Below, in pieces: positions 1 to 8,574 of a stretch of DNA of 64,000 nt. The stretch is from Pseudaminobacter soli (ex Zhang et al. 2022) (GTDB taxonomy: Bacteria > Pseudomonadota > Alphaproteobacteria > Rhizobiales > Rhizobiaceae). Both the position numbers and the translations under genes were made by a program. Numbering within the stretch: position 1 is the stretch's first letter; each line of letters begins with the position of its first letter. The DNA lies in the NCBI RefSeq assembly GCF_014595955.1, contig NZ_JABVCF010000003.1, forward strand, positions 186,001-250,000. The letters are read 5' to 3'. A model generated the notes under the pieces. That model saw nothing but the letters and a program-made list of their open reading frames with translations. It made no database searches and had not been told where the DNA came from.

Positions 1-14
1 GCCGGGCCTTCCCC

Positions 15-752
15 TCAGTATGCGTCGGCGTTGTCGATATTGAAGTTGTAGAGCGTGCGGGCGGAGCCGTAGCGGGTAAACTCCTCCGGCTTCACGTCGG
101 TGATGCCGGCCCGCTCGAGAAGCCTGCGCAGCCGCTCGATGTGCTTGGGATGCATCTTCTTCTTGATGCAGTCTGCACCAAGACTTTTCACTGAGCCGCG
201 CACGTAGAGCTTCGCTTCGTAGAGCGAGTCGCCGAGCGCGTCGCCAGCGTCACCAAGCACTACCAGCGAACCAGACTGGCCCATGAAGGCAGACATGTGT
301 CCGACATTGCCGCGCACCACGATGTCGATGCCCTTCATCGAGATGCCGCAACGCGAGGAGGCGTCGCCCTCGATCACCAGCAGGCCGCCGCGGCCGGTCG
401 CGCCGGCATACTGGCTGGCATTGCCCTTCACCACGACCGTGCCGGACATCATGTTCTCGGCCACACCCGGTCCGGCTGAGCCATGCACCGTGATCGTCGC
501 GCCATCGTTCATGCCGGCGCAGTAATAGCCGACGCTGCCGCGCACATTGACGGCGACCGCCTTGTCCACGCCCACGGCAACCGCGTGGCTGCCTTTTGGA
601 TTGAGGACTTCCCAGGCCGGCTCGTCGCCGGCCTCGCCGACATTATGGAGCGCCTGGTTGAGTTCGCGCAGCGGTGTCTCGGAAAGGTCGAACACGCGCG
701 GTGCATAGTTCACTTCGCGCGACTGTACAGCGACAGGCGTGGATAAGTTCAT
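15..752 (-). CDS. mgsB: N-methylglutamate synthase GXGXG subunit (MgsB/GlxC)
   Basis: This 245-residue protein is built of GXGXG beta-helix repeats (for example GYYCAGMNDGATITVHG around residues 75-92), the fold of the C-terminal domain of glutamate synthase. Free-standing copies next to a class II amidotransferase are subunit B of N-methylglutamate synthase (MgsABC), which makes N-methylglutamate from methylamine and glutamate; the rhizobial homologue is GlxC. It starts 4 bases after mgsA, so the two are one operon. The FMN-binding subunit mgsC would lie past the left edge. A GlxC of unknown role is the main alternative; the methylotrophy context favours MgsB. Confidence 0.85.
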   Translation of the reverse strand: MNLSTPVAVQSREVNYAPRVFDLSETPLRELNQALHNVGEAGDEPAWEVLNPKGSHAVAVGVDKAVAVNVRGSVGYYCAGMNDGATITVHGSAGPGVAENMMSGTVVVKGNASQYAGATGRGGLLVIEGDASSRCGISMKGIDIVVRGNVGHMSAFMGQSGSLVVLGDAGDALGDSLYEAKLYVRGSVKSLGADCIKKKMHPKHIERLRRLLERAGITDVKPEEFTRYGSARTLYNFNIDNADAY

Positions 753-756
753 GATT

Positions 757-1653
757 TCAATGCTCCCAGACGTAAACGGTGGAGGGCTCCGGCTCCCAGA
801 CCTTCGCGTTCTCGATGCCAGGGAGATTGGCGAGCGCGCTGTATTCCGAACCGAAGGCCACGTACTGATCGGTCTCGGCCATCACCGCCGGCTTGCAGGC
901 GATCGGATCGCGGACGACGGCAAAACCATCCTTGGTACCGACGACGAAGGTGTAGAAGCCGTCGAGATCCCGTAGCCCACTCTCCAGCGCCTCGCCCAGG
1001 CCCTGGCCCTGCGCGATCTTGGAGGAGAGATAGGCAGCCGCCACCTCGGTGTCGTTCTCTGTCTCGAACTTCATGCCCTCGCGCTTCAGTTCGCGGCGCA
1101 GATTGTTGTGGTTCGACAAAGAGCCGTTGTGGACGAGGCACTGATCCGGACCCGTCGAGAACGGGTGCGCCCCCAGCGTGGTGACGGCGGATTCGGTCGC
1201 CATGCGCGTATGGCCGATGCCATGCCTGCCGGACATCTTTTCGATGCCGAAGCGCTGCACGACATCCTTCGGCAGTCCGACTTCCTTGTAGATCTCGACC
1301 GACTCGCCCGCCCCCATGACGCGAGCGTCGGGACGCAGTTCAGGGATGGCCTCGCGCGCCTCCTGAGCCTTTGCTTCCGGAACGTCGATGACAGCGTGCG
1401 TCGACTTCACCGTGACAGTTACCAGCGCGCCGATCTTCTCACCCAGTTCGGACCCGAGCTTCGGGAAATCACGCGACGGCGATGGCGACTGGACGGTGAT
1501 CTTCGCACGGCCCGGTTCGGCAGAGCCATAGATCGCTATGCCCGCGCTGTCGGGCCCACGCTCAGTCAGTTTCACCAACATCTGGGAGAGCAGGGCCCCC
1601 AGCTGAGGCTCCAGCGCTTTGTCCTTCAAAAACAGTCCCACAATGCCACACAT
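757..1653 (-). CDS. mgsA: N-methylglutamate synthase amidotransferase subunit (MgsA/GlxB)
   Basis: Class II (Ntn) glutamine amidotransferase of 298 residues. It begins MCGIVGLF, so removal of Met exposes the catalytic Cys2. Further family signatures are GHTRMATES and VHNGSLSNHNNLRREL. The protein has only the glutaminase domain of glutamate synthase; the rest of the enzyme is split into mgsB (directly downstream) and mgsC (outside the window). A 177-base gap separates it from the upstream Usp gene, so it may have its own promoter or be read through from the permease operon. Confidence 0.85.
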   Translation of the reverse strand: MCGIVGLFLKDKALEPQLGALLSQMLVKLTERGPDSAGIAIYGSAEPGRAKITVQSPSPSRDFPKLGSELGEKIGALVTVTVKSTHAVIDVPEAKAQEAREAIPELRPDARVMGAGESVEIYKEVGLPKDVVQRFGIEKMSGRHGIGHTRMATESAVTTLGAHPFSTGPDQCLVHNGSLSNHNNLRRELKREGMKFETENDTEVAAAYLSSKIAQGQGLGEALESGLRDLDGFYTFVVGTKDGFAVVRDPIACKPAVMAETDQYVAFGSEYSALANLPGIENAKVWEPEPSTVYVWEH

Positions 1654-1830
1654 GGCGGACCACCTCGCTCTGTCTTACCTGCTTCGAAGGCTAGCAGGTC
1701 CAATGATCGAATTCAACTGACATGAATGTTTTTTTCCTACGAGAAAACTTTGGTCCATGTCACTCGATTTTGCTGGCCAGTGCCGCGGCCAGTCGGCTGC
1801 CGCCCGAACAGTAGGCGGCAGCCGGTGTGT

Positions 1831-2325
1831 TCAATGAGGTCTGCCAGGGCAGACGAGATGAACCGGAACCGACGTCCGGCCACTTACCCGGTAAGGCTCC
1901 TGGCTCCACATCATGCTGCGAACGAGCCAGTTGCGGCGCGGGTCGGCACCCATGACGATGGCATCGCACTTCTTGCGCTTCGCCTCGTTCAATATGCTTC
2001 GGCAGGGATTGCGGGTGGTGACGATGTGGCCATCGGCCTGCACCCCTGCGTTTTCCAACTGAGTGATAGCCCAGAGGATGTTTTCTTCCTGCTCGGCCAT
2101 CTCACGCCGACTAGGGCGCAAGCCCGGATTGGGGAGGCCGAAGCTTGTTCCCCAAAGCCGGGCCACGGTCAGGACCTGGGCGCGACCTCCCTGGCCGCGC
2201 ACAAGGCGCACGGCCAGATCGATCACCTCCTGGCTGAACCGCCGCCCTTCGGACGCGACCAGAACATTGCTGACCTCGGGCGGATTGTCGGTCGGACGCG
2301 ACCGCCCGAACAAAGACCAGATCAT
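1831..2325 (-). CDS. Universal stress protein (UspA-like)
   Basis: A 164-residue single-domain Usp-like protein. The core NVLVASEGRRFSQEVIDLA matches the first strand and helix of the UspA fold, and CDAIVMGADPRRN resembles the nucleotide-binding loop near the end of the domain, although the usual G-x2-G-x9-GS pattern is degenerate. It starts 15 bases after the permease stop, so the two are probably co-transcribed. Pairs of permease and Usp domain are common and suggest regulation of the transporter; that role is inference. Confidence 0.7.
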   Translation of the reverse strand: MIWSLFGRSRPTDNPPEVSNVLVASEGRRFSQEVIDLAVRLVRGQGGRAQVLTVARLWGTSFGLPNPGLRPSRREMAEQEENILWAITQLENAGVQADGHIVTTRNPCRSILNEAKRKKCDAIVMGADPRRNWLVRSMMWSQEPYRVSGRTSVPVHLVCPGRPH

Positions 2326-2340
2326 TTTCGGCCTGGCTCC

Positions 2341-3852
2341 TCAGGTCCCCGGAGCCGCTATCGCCGGTGCGAAACCGGCACGCCGGTCTTCCCACATGCG
2401 ATACCAGTAAAGCGGCAGGTACATGAAGATTGTCGCAACGCCGAGGAAGTAGTATATCGCCTGACCTCCGATATATGAGTAGATCAATCCGCCGACCAGC
2501 CACACGAAGAAATACAGTGCAGCCAGGAAAAGCGCGACATACTTGAAATATTCCGGCAGCCGGAACGGACGATGCACGTTCGGCCGATCCTTACGCAACA
2601 GATAATAGGCGATCAGCACCGGCACGAACGAACCGAGATAGCCGACATTCGAGAAGGAATAGATCTCGATCGCACCACCCATGAATGCGATGAGCAGGCT
2701 CGCTCCCACATTGGTCATCATGGCGCGGTCCGGCACATGGTGCTTGTTGAGATGCTGGTAGAAGCGCGGAAACTGCCCGTCGAGCGACATCTGGTACAGC
2801 GAGCGCGAGCAGCCCATGAGCGAGTTCAACGCCGAAAGCACCAGCGCGATGATGAGCATGATGGCCATCAGCCATTCCATCACCGTTCCCGCGACACCTG
2901 GGAAGATGTTGCTGGCAAAGGTGACGAACATGGTCTTGGGATCGACCAGCGCCGGATCCGAAATCGCACTGGCGCCCAGCACCACGACGAACGAAATTGG
3001 CAGCATGGTGTAGACGAACACGCCGTAGCCGCCTTCGAGCGTCATCGCGATCTTGGCGTCGCGCCCGGGATGCTTGCACTCGCCGATGTAGCAGGCTGCC
3101 GCCTCGTAGGCGATCACCGTCCAAAGCAGCGGGAACGCATAAGCCACATACATCATCCACGCGGGATAACCGCCGACCGGATCGAAGAAGCTCGAGCCGT
3201 CGAGATGCCGGAAGCCGGCAAGTTCGCTCCAGTTCGCCGCGTCGAGATTGAAGATGAAACCGATCGACAGGAAAGTGAGCGGAATCATCGACAGCACGGC
3301 AAGCACGGTGGCCATGGACGTGCCGAAGCGGATGCCGAGATAGGCGGGAATGGAGAGAACGATCAGGCCGACCGCCGTGATCGCAAGCGTCCAGTACGGG
3401 ATGAAGGTGCTGACCGGCGTGATGCCGTGCGTGGCATCAAGACCGAACAGGTGGGTGATGTAGAATGATGCCAGGATCATGTTGAGCGGCGCCACCGGCA
3501 TCCAGCCCACCCAGTACATCCAGGCGGTGATGCCATTGACATGTGGCGCGAGGCGCGGCCAGCGCTCCTTGTAGGCGGGATAGGCGTAGGAGGGCGAACC
3601 GCCCGTGCGCCCCGGCATCATCGCCGAAAGTTCTGCCAGAAGCAGGCAGAGAGCAACGCCGGTGAGCGTGAAGAAGGTTATAAAGGGAATGTAGGAAGCG
3701 CCGAAAACCGTAAGGAAGGCGGGAGCGGCTCCGGTAACGAGAATGGTGCCCGCAAGACCGATTACAAAGGCTCCCCACCAATTGGTTCCGGTCTGAAGAT
3801 TGCCGTGTTCATAGTCAAGAACGTCTAATGGCTTTGATCCAGTCTGGCTCAT
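2341..3852 (-). CDS. APC-family amino acid/amine permease
   Basis: A 503-residue polytopic membrane protein with about twelve hydrophobic segments. The N-terminal GLAGTILVTGAAPAFL and SAMMPGRTGGSPSY regions fit the amino acid-polyamine-organocation superfamily. It lies upstream of the methylamine genes on the same strand, so methylamine or a related amine or N-methyl amino acid is the likely substrate; this is inferred from context only. Its ATG overlaps the stop of a 32-residue micro-ORF (ATGA at 3849-3852), which implies translational coupling. Confidence 0.8.
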   Translation of the reverse strand: MSQTGSKPLDVLDYEHGNLQTGTNWWGAFVIGLAGTILVTGAAPAFLTVFGASYIPFITFFTLTGVALCLLLAELSAMMPGRTGGSPSYAYPAYKERWPRLAPHVNGITAWMYWVGWMPVAPLNMILASFYITHLFGLDATHGITPVSTFIPYWTLAITAVGLIVLSIPAYLGIRFGTSMATVLAVLSMIPLTFLSIGFIFNLDAANWSELAGFRHLDGSSFFDPVGGYPAWMMYVAYAFPLLWTVIAYEAAACYIGECKHPGRDAKIAMTLEGGYGVFVYTMLPISFVVVLGASAISDPALVDPKTMFVTFASNIFPGVAGTVMEWLMAIMLIIALVLSALNSLMGCSRSLYQMSLDGQFPRFYQHLNKHHVPDRAMMTNVGASLLIAFMGGAIEIYSFSNVGYLGSFVPVLIAYYLLRKDRPNVHRPFRLPEYFKYVALFLAALYFFVWLVGGLIYSYIGGQAIYYFLGVATIFMYLPLYWYRMWEDRRAGFAPAIAAPGT

Positions 3853-3947
3853 TCGATGGCCTCCGTCATGAGCGCCTGGCTTCCCGAGATGATCCCGGTG
3901 AAGCGGTCTATTCCTTCGGTCACGGAAGTGTGTGTTCGTTCAGCCAT
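3849..3947 (-). CDS. 32-residue micro-ORF coupled to the permease
   Basis: This small frame begins MAERTHTSVTEG and ends ALMTEAIE. A strong ribosome binding site (GGAGG, then AGATTCG, then ATG) precedes it, and its stop overlaps the permease start as ATGA. It is hydrophilic with no membrane segment. I do not recognise it. It could be a small accessory subunit of the transporter, or a leader peptide whose translation opens the permease start. Coupling at both ends makes chance less likely. Confidence 0.55.
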   Translation of the reverse strand: MAERTHTSVTEGIDRFTGIISGSQALMTEAIE

Positions 3948-4044
3948 CGAATCTCCTCCATTCGAATGGATGCGCCATTAGTGGCCGCGATTGATGCACG
4001 ACAGCAAGCAAGGCGGCCCCAATCTGTAGATTGAGGTTCGGCAT
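3940..4044 (-). CDS. 34-residue micro-ORF, first of the permease operon
   Basis: Begins MPNLNLQIGAALLAVVHQ and ends FEWRRFDG. It is preceded by an almost ideal Shine-Dalgarno sequence (AAAGGAGGAG six bases or so before ATG) and overlaps the next micro-ORF by eight bases. The first half is mildly hydrophobic and might touch the membrane. No family is recognised. The excellent ribosome binding site is the main reason to call it. Confidence 0.5.
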   Translation of the reverse strand: MPNLNLQIGAALLAVVHQSRPLMAHPFEWRRFDG

Positions 4045-4613
4045 TTCTCCTCCTTTCGAAGCGCCCTTAAAGCCTGGCGGGACGCCGTATTCCCCCGGTT
4101 ATGATTATACTGCCAGGCAGATTAGTTACCTAAAGAGAAACACTCGCTTTTGACTGTGTCAAGCAGCCAAAGACGCTGCATCACCAAAAGTGAGGTTAGG
4201 AGCAGTTGCCAGTTCGACGTGCGCACTGGCGCTGGAAAGGCTCGGGTTGTGCTTTGCTCAAAAGGGCCGGGCACCGCGCAAACGGTCCGGATGGGGATTC
4301 CTGAACCGGCATCGAGGATCTTGCCGCCCTCGGGCAGGTGATTGGCCAGCGATCGGCCCACAGCACGCCGAAGCCCCTTCTCCTTCGCCACCTTCCCTAA
4401 AGAAATGGAACTGCAATCCCTTCTGATGTAAAGGCGAATTCCGCTTCGCTGCCGGCGCTGACATGCTCTCGGCGATTCCTAAGCGACGATGATCGGAGCA
4501 GGTCGCGAGCGAAGCGATCCGCGACCAAGCACCTATTTTGCCGGCCATCCACTGGCGTTATAGCAGGGCGACGGGCAGACGCCCGGAGCATGAAGCCGTC
4601 GATCGGGAGCAAC
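4045..4613. other. Intergenic region between the methylamine operon and folP
   Basis: A 569-base stretch between divergent operons. It holds the TATAAT above, and an inverted repeat at 4501-4526 (GGTCGCG and CGCGACC arms) shortly before folP. Open frames here (for example minus 4122-4391) have no family resemblance and look spurious. Confidence 0.5.
4104..4109 (-). promoter_or_regulatory. Candidate -10 box of the permease/methylamine operon
   Basis: On the minus strand this reads TATAAT, exactly the sigma-70 -10 consensus, 60 bases before the first micro-ORF. No good TTGACA lies 16-18 bases upstream, so an activator may be needed. Confidence 0.4.
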
Positions 4614-5456
4614 ATGACACGCTGGCAACTCGCGCATGGCCGTCACCTCGAACTGGGAGGCAAAGCCGTGCTCATGGGCATCCTCAACGTCACGCCGGAC
4701 AGTTTCTCCGATGGCGGTGAGTTCGCCATGCTGGACGCCGCCATCGCACAGGCACGACGCATGCGCGAGGAGGGCGCGGCGATTATCGACGTCGGCGGGG
4801 AGTCGACGCGGCCCGGGGCCGAGCCAGTTACCCCGGAGGAGGAGCAGAGGCGGATCCTGCCGGTGATCGAGGCGCTCGCGAAGGAGGGCGACTTCGTCAT
4901 CTCGGTCGATACCTATCGCGCGGAGACGGCGCGGCTGGCCGTCGCTGCAGGCGCACACATCGTCAACGACGTGCACGGGCTGCAGCGCGAGCCGGACATA
5001 GCGCAGGTGGCCGCCGAAACCGGCGCGGGCCTGGTCATCATGCATACCGGCCGCGACCGGGAAAAGCTGCCAGACGTGATCGCCGACCAGTTGCTCTTCC
5101 TCAACCGATCGCTGGAGATCGCCCGCGAGGCCGGCATCCCCGACGAGCGCATCGTGCTCGATCCCGGCTTCGGCTTTGCCAAGGACTGGGAGGAGAACCT
5201 GCAACTGATGGCGCGGTTCTCGGAACTGCGCCCGCTCGGTTTCCCGCTGCTGGTCGGGACCTCGCGCAAACGCATGATCCGCCATCTCGCGGGCGGCGAC
5301 CGCAACGCGGCCGATGTCGCGACGGCCGCCAGCAGCGTCATCCTGCGCCTGAAGGGCGCGGCGATCTTCCGGGTGCACAATGTGGAGATGAACCGCACCT
5401 CGCTCGCCTTCGCCGATGCGATGGTGGAGCGGGAGCCGGGAGCGGCGGGGGGTTGA
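4614..5456 (+). CDS. folP: Dihydropteroate synthase
   Basis: Condenses p-aminobenzoate with hydroxymethyl-dihydropterin pyrophosphate in folate synthesis. The two signature motifs are present: MGILNVTPDSFSDGG near the N-terminus and IDVGGESTRPGA after it; DPGFGFAKDWEEN and GTSRKRMI are the later loops of the TIM barrel. I chose the ATG at 4614 because GGGAG lies four bases upstream and the protein then starts TRWQLAHG, as usual for the family; an in-frame ATG at 4590 would add eight residues. It stands alone, without folB or folK. A role in folate rather than methanopterin is assumed. Confidence 0.9.
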   Translation: MTRWQLAHGRHLELGGKAVLMGILNVTPDSFSDGGEFAMLDAAIAQARRMREEGAAIIDVGGESTRPGAEPVTPEEEQRRILPVIEALAKEGDFVISVDTYRAETARLAVAAGAHIVNDVHGLQREPDIAQVAAETGAGLVIMHTGRDREKLPDVIADQLLFLNRSLEIAREAGIPDERIVLDPGFGFAKDWEENLQLMARFSELRPLGFPLLVGTSRKRMIRHLAGGDRNAADVATAASSVILRLKGAAIFRVHNVEMNRTSLAFADAMVEREPGAAGG

Positions 5457-5673
5457 GTACGTGGGAGGTGCACTTCGACTTGCGGCGGTGGCCGGGGGGC
5501 AAGATTCGGAAAAGCATTCCGTTGGTGATTCCGGATATTCACATATTCACCGGCGGCTTTCGTCGAACCTATCCTTTGCGGTTTTGTAGCGAACGACTGG
5601 TTCCGATCCTTCTACGACGCTTGTCATCGGAACCACCGCTGGAAAGCAGTCGTCGCCTGAATCCGACGTGGCA

Positions 5674-6126
5674 CTATGGACGCCATTCGTAGACAGCGTC
5701 GGGCTCGTTCTCCTCATTCTCCGAACCTTGGCGAAGCTCTACCAGCCGAAAGCCGTTCTTTTGGTAGAATTCCCGCGCTCTGGTATTTCGCTGGAAAACA
5801 TACAGTCGCAATCCCTCCGGACTGTTCTTCATGGCATCGGCAAGAAGCGACGTGCCTACCCCACAACCTTGCGAACAAGGTTGGACGTAGAGATGGTCTA
5901 ATTGGCCAGACCGGACTGCGGAGAACCCCATTGGGCCAGCGTCCGCCATGTGAGCGACGATCAGCCGACTGCCGGGAAGAACGATGTGCGTTAGCCAGTA
6001 GGTTACTTCCGCAGCGGTATAGAGCGACGGCAGGTAAGGCATTGCCATTCGCCGCGCTCGCAGGAAGACATCCGTTAGCGTGTCCACATCGTCAGCAGTT
6101 GCGAGTCGCAACTCAATCTTCTGCAT
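5674..6126 (-). CDS. GNAT-family N-acetyltransferase
   Basis: About 150 residues with the GNAT core: LDHLYVQPCSQGCGVGTSLL is the acetyl-CoA-binding motif A (Q/R-x-x-G-x-G/A equivalent QGCGVG), and NTRAREFYQKNGFRLVE is the typical C-terminal motif B. The substrate cannot be told. An ATG at 6162 would add twelve residues, but neither start has a clear ribosome binding site. Codon use looks less GC-biased than in the neighbours, and the flanks (5457-5673 and 6127-6359) are unrecognised, which hints at recent insertion. Confidence 0.8.
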   Translation of the reverse strand: MQKIELRLATADDVDTLTDVFLRARRMAMPYLPSLYTAAEVTYWLTHIVLPGSRLIVAHMADAGPMGFSAVRSGQLDHLYVQPCSQGCGVGTSLLADAMKNSPEGLRLYVFQRNTRAREFYQKNGFRLVELRQGSENEENEPDAVYEWRP

Positions 6127-6359
6127 CGGGGTCCGTACAAGTTCGGATATCCTTCGACACAATACTCTGTCGTGCCGACAGCTGGGAACGTCTTGTCTTT
6201 TTGAGGAACCGCTTCAAAGCGGATCGGCGGCAATCGACCCTCGTCGGGTACCTCTCTGCAGGCGTGGGATAGTTTCCGAAGCAACCAGTTAAGTGGTTCT
6301 GGAGTTGCTTGTCTGGCCGCAATCTCCCTTTCAAACGAGCTGGATCATAGATCTCTGAC

Positions 6360-7526
6360 TCACTCCGCCAGCACGGCTGCACCCTGCCTGGTTTCATGCC
6401 CTTCCGCAGTGGGCGCGCCGCCGATGCGGCGCCAGATCAATGCTTCGGGGCTGCGCGCGTCGGAAGGCCCGGCGGTCGCGATTGCCTCCTCGACCAGCGC
6501 CGCCATGCGACCGTGCAGCGGGGATAGCACGCAGGCGGGATCGGTCGCGGAGGCGTTTCCGGCGATCGCCATGGCCTGGCAGCGACAGCCACCCCAATCG
6601 ATCTCACGTCGGTCGCACGTCCGGCAGGGCTCCAGCATCCAGTCGGTGCCACGGAAGGCGTTGAAGGCCGGCGAGTCCACCCAGATCTCGGCGAGGCCCC
6701 TTTCGGGGAAGCGCTCGAAGGTGAGCGAGGGGATCGTCTGCGCGGCGTGGCACGGCAGCACCGTTCCGTCCGGCGTGACCATGAAGGCGTCACGCGCCCA
6801 GCCGCCCATGCAGGGCTTCGGGTAGGTAGCGAAGTAGTCGGGCGGCACGAAGTCAATGTTCATGATGCCGACAAGGCGCTCGCGCGCGGCCTCGACGATG
6901 TCCATCTGCCGCAAGACGGCGTCGCGGTCCGGCATCAGCGCGTTGCGGTTGGCAATCGCCCAGCCGGCATACTGCACATTGGCGATCTCCAGCCGCTCGG
7001 CACCAAGCCCCAGAGCCATGTCAATGAACTCCGGAACCTGCTCGATGTTGAGCCGGTGCACCGGGGCGTTGATGGTCAGCGGCAGGCCGGCCGCGCGAGC
7101 CCGGCGCGCCGTGTCCAGCTTCTTCTCGTGCGAGCCGCGCATGTTGCCGATCAGGTCGGTTGTCTCCGCCCGAGCCCCCTGGAAGCTCAGTTGCAGATGA
7201 TCGAGCCCCGCGTCGGCCAGCGCCTCGATACGGCCTTCGGCGATGCCGATGCCGGCCGTGATCAGGTTGGTGTAGACGCCCCGCCCGGCGAGCGCCGCGA
7301 TAAGCTGCTCGAGATCGCGCCTTAGCGTCGGCTCGCCGCCGGAGAGGTGAACTTGAAGGACACCGAGGTCAGCGGCCTCGTTGAACAGTTCGATCCACGT
7401 CGAGGTGTCGAGTTCGCGGTTCGCCTTGAGGAGCTCGAGCGGGTTGGAGCAATAGGGGCACTGCAGCGGGCAGCGATGCGTCAGTTCCGCCAGCATCCCG
7501 ATCGGAGGAAGAAGCTGAACGCTCAT
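6360..7526 (-). CDS. pqqE: PQQ synthesis radical SAM enzyme PqqE
   Basis: Radical SAM enzyme that, with PqqD, links Glu and Tyr of PqqA in pyrroloquinoline quinone synthesis. The [4Fe-4S] motif CPLQCPYCSNP sits near residue 20, and the C-terminal SPASM cysteines are visible (KPCMGGW, LPCHAAQ, EPCRTCDRREIDWGGCRCQ). Start at the ATG that overlaps the pqqD stop (ATGA, 7523-7526); an earlier in-frame codon at 7553 would put the start inside pqqD. Last gene of pqqABCDE. Confidence 0.95.
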   Translation of the reverse strand: MSVQLLPPIGMLAELTHRCPLQCPYCSNPLELLKANRELDTSTWIELFNEAADLGVLQVHLSGGEPTLRRDLEQLIAALAGRGVYTNLITAGIGIAEGRIEALADAGLDHLQLSFQGARAETTDLIGNMRGSHEKKLDTARRARAAGLPLTINAPVHRLNIEQVPEFIDMALGLGAERLEIANVQYAGWAIANRNALMPDRDAVLRQMDIVEAARERLVGIMNIDFVPPDYFATYPKPCMGGWARDAFMVTPDGTVLPCHAAQTIPSLTFERFPERGLAEIWVDSPAFNAFRGTDWMLEPCRTCDRREIDWGGCRCQAMAIAGNASATDPACVLSPLHGRMAALVEEAIATAGPSDARSPEALIWRRIGGAPTAEGHETRQGAAVLAE

Positions 7527-7819
7527 GCCCTCACCAGCAGCTTGTCGGACCATTCCTGCAGGAACTCGATGACGTCGGCCGCGACATCATCCTCACCAGC
7601 ATCGTATTCAACGGCGAGTTCCGCGACGATCGCGCTGACCGGGCGGGCGCCGTCGCATTTTCGCAGGATGTCGAGGCTGATCTCGTTCGGCCAAAACACC
7701 TTTTCGGGGGCAAGCACCGCGTGCGCCTGACGCAAAGGGTCGTACTGAATGCGCACGTGCGTCGGCAGCGACGGCACGGAGGCCATCGTCACCAGCGTTC
7801 GATGTGATAGCGCGGTCAT
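7523..7819 (-). CDS. pqqD: PQQ synthesis peptide chaperone PqqD
   Basis: A 98-residue winged-helix RRE protein that presents PqqA to PqqE. HVRIQYDPLRQAHAVLAPEKVFWPNE followed by ILRKCDGARPVSAIV is the normal family pattern. The first twelve residues precede the usual family start, so translation may begin at 7786; the ATG at 7819 overlaps the pqqC stop as ATGA, which supports it. Confidence 0.93.
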   Translation of the reverse strand: MTALSHRTLVTMASVPSLPTHVRIQYDPLRQAHAVLAPEKVFWPNEISLDILRKCDGARPVSAIVAELAVEYDAGEDDVAADVIEFLQEWSDKLLVRA

Positions 7820-8574
7820 CCGGCTTCCTCCGGACAGAATGCTCCGGGAGGCACATTGCCTGGCTCACCATAGGCATGCTGCAGCGCGTCGAGCATCGCC
7901 CAGAGCAGGTCGCACTTAAACACCAGCGCATCGATGACCGACTGCTGAAGTTCGGGCGTGACCGCGTGCTTCTTCGCATAGGCCAGCGCGAAATCGGAAT
8001 CGCGCGAGGCCTGCTCCGGCCGCTTGCGGAAATAGGCGAGCGTGTCCTCCGTGATGTATGGGTATCTGGCCAGCATAGCGGGCACGCGCTCGCTGATGAT
8101 GACCGGCGAAAAGAGCTCCGTCAGCGAGGACGCGACCGCCTGCAGCAGCGGGCGCTCCGCGCAGAAGGAATAATAGGCGCCGACAGCGAAGCGTGTCGCC
8201 GGAAGCGCCCAGCGCTCGCTCTTTACCGCATCGGCGTCGAGTCCGAGCGAGGTGGCGAGATGGAGCCATTTGGCGATGCCGCCGCTCCAACCGTCCTCGC
8301 CGTCATGGTCTTCGATGCGCAGTCGCCAGGCGGCGCGTAAGGCAGGATCCTCCGAGCGCGCCAGGATTATGGCGTCCTTGCGCGGAATCATGGCCTGGTA
8401 GCAGTAGCGGTTGAGCGCCCAGGCCTGCAGTTCGCCCCTCGTCAGGTCGCCATTGACCATCCGTTGGTGATAGGGGTGCCGGTTGTGGTAGCGCTCGGCG
8501 CCGACCTGGCGCAGCACCACCTCAAGTCCGGAAGGCGAAAGGCCGATTTTGGCAGCTTCCGAAAACTCGGTCAC
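7816..8574 (-). CDS. pqqC: Pyrroloquinoline-quinone synthase PqqC
   Basis: Cofactor-less oxidase for the last step of PQQ formation (ring closure and eight-electron oxidation). Family motifs include RYHNRHPYHQRMVNGDL, NRYCYQAMIPRKDAII and EDHDGEDGWSGGIAKWL. I set the start at the GTG at 8574 (VTEFSEAA), which overlaps the pqqB stop as GTGA; the ATG at 8610 would lie well inside pqqB. Length then is about 252 residues, normal for the family. Confidence 0.93.
   Translation of the reverse strand: MTEFSEAAKIGLSPSGLEVVLRQVGAERYHNRHPYHQRMVNGDLTRGELQAWALNRYCYQAMIPRKDAIILARSEDPALRAAWRLRIEDHDGEDGWSGGIAKWLHLATSLGLDADAVKSERWALPATRFAVGAYYSFCAERPLLQAVASSLTELFSPVIISERVPAMLARYPYITEDTLAYFRKRPEQASRDSDFALAYAKKHAVTPELQQSVIDALVFKCDLLWAMLDALQHAYGEPGNVPPGAFCPEEAG

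Noticed and set aside
4122-4391. 89-codon minus-strand frame with a LDAGSG-like stretch
   Set aside because: The motif suggests a methyltransferase but the rest does not fit and no ribosome binding site is seen.
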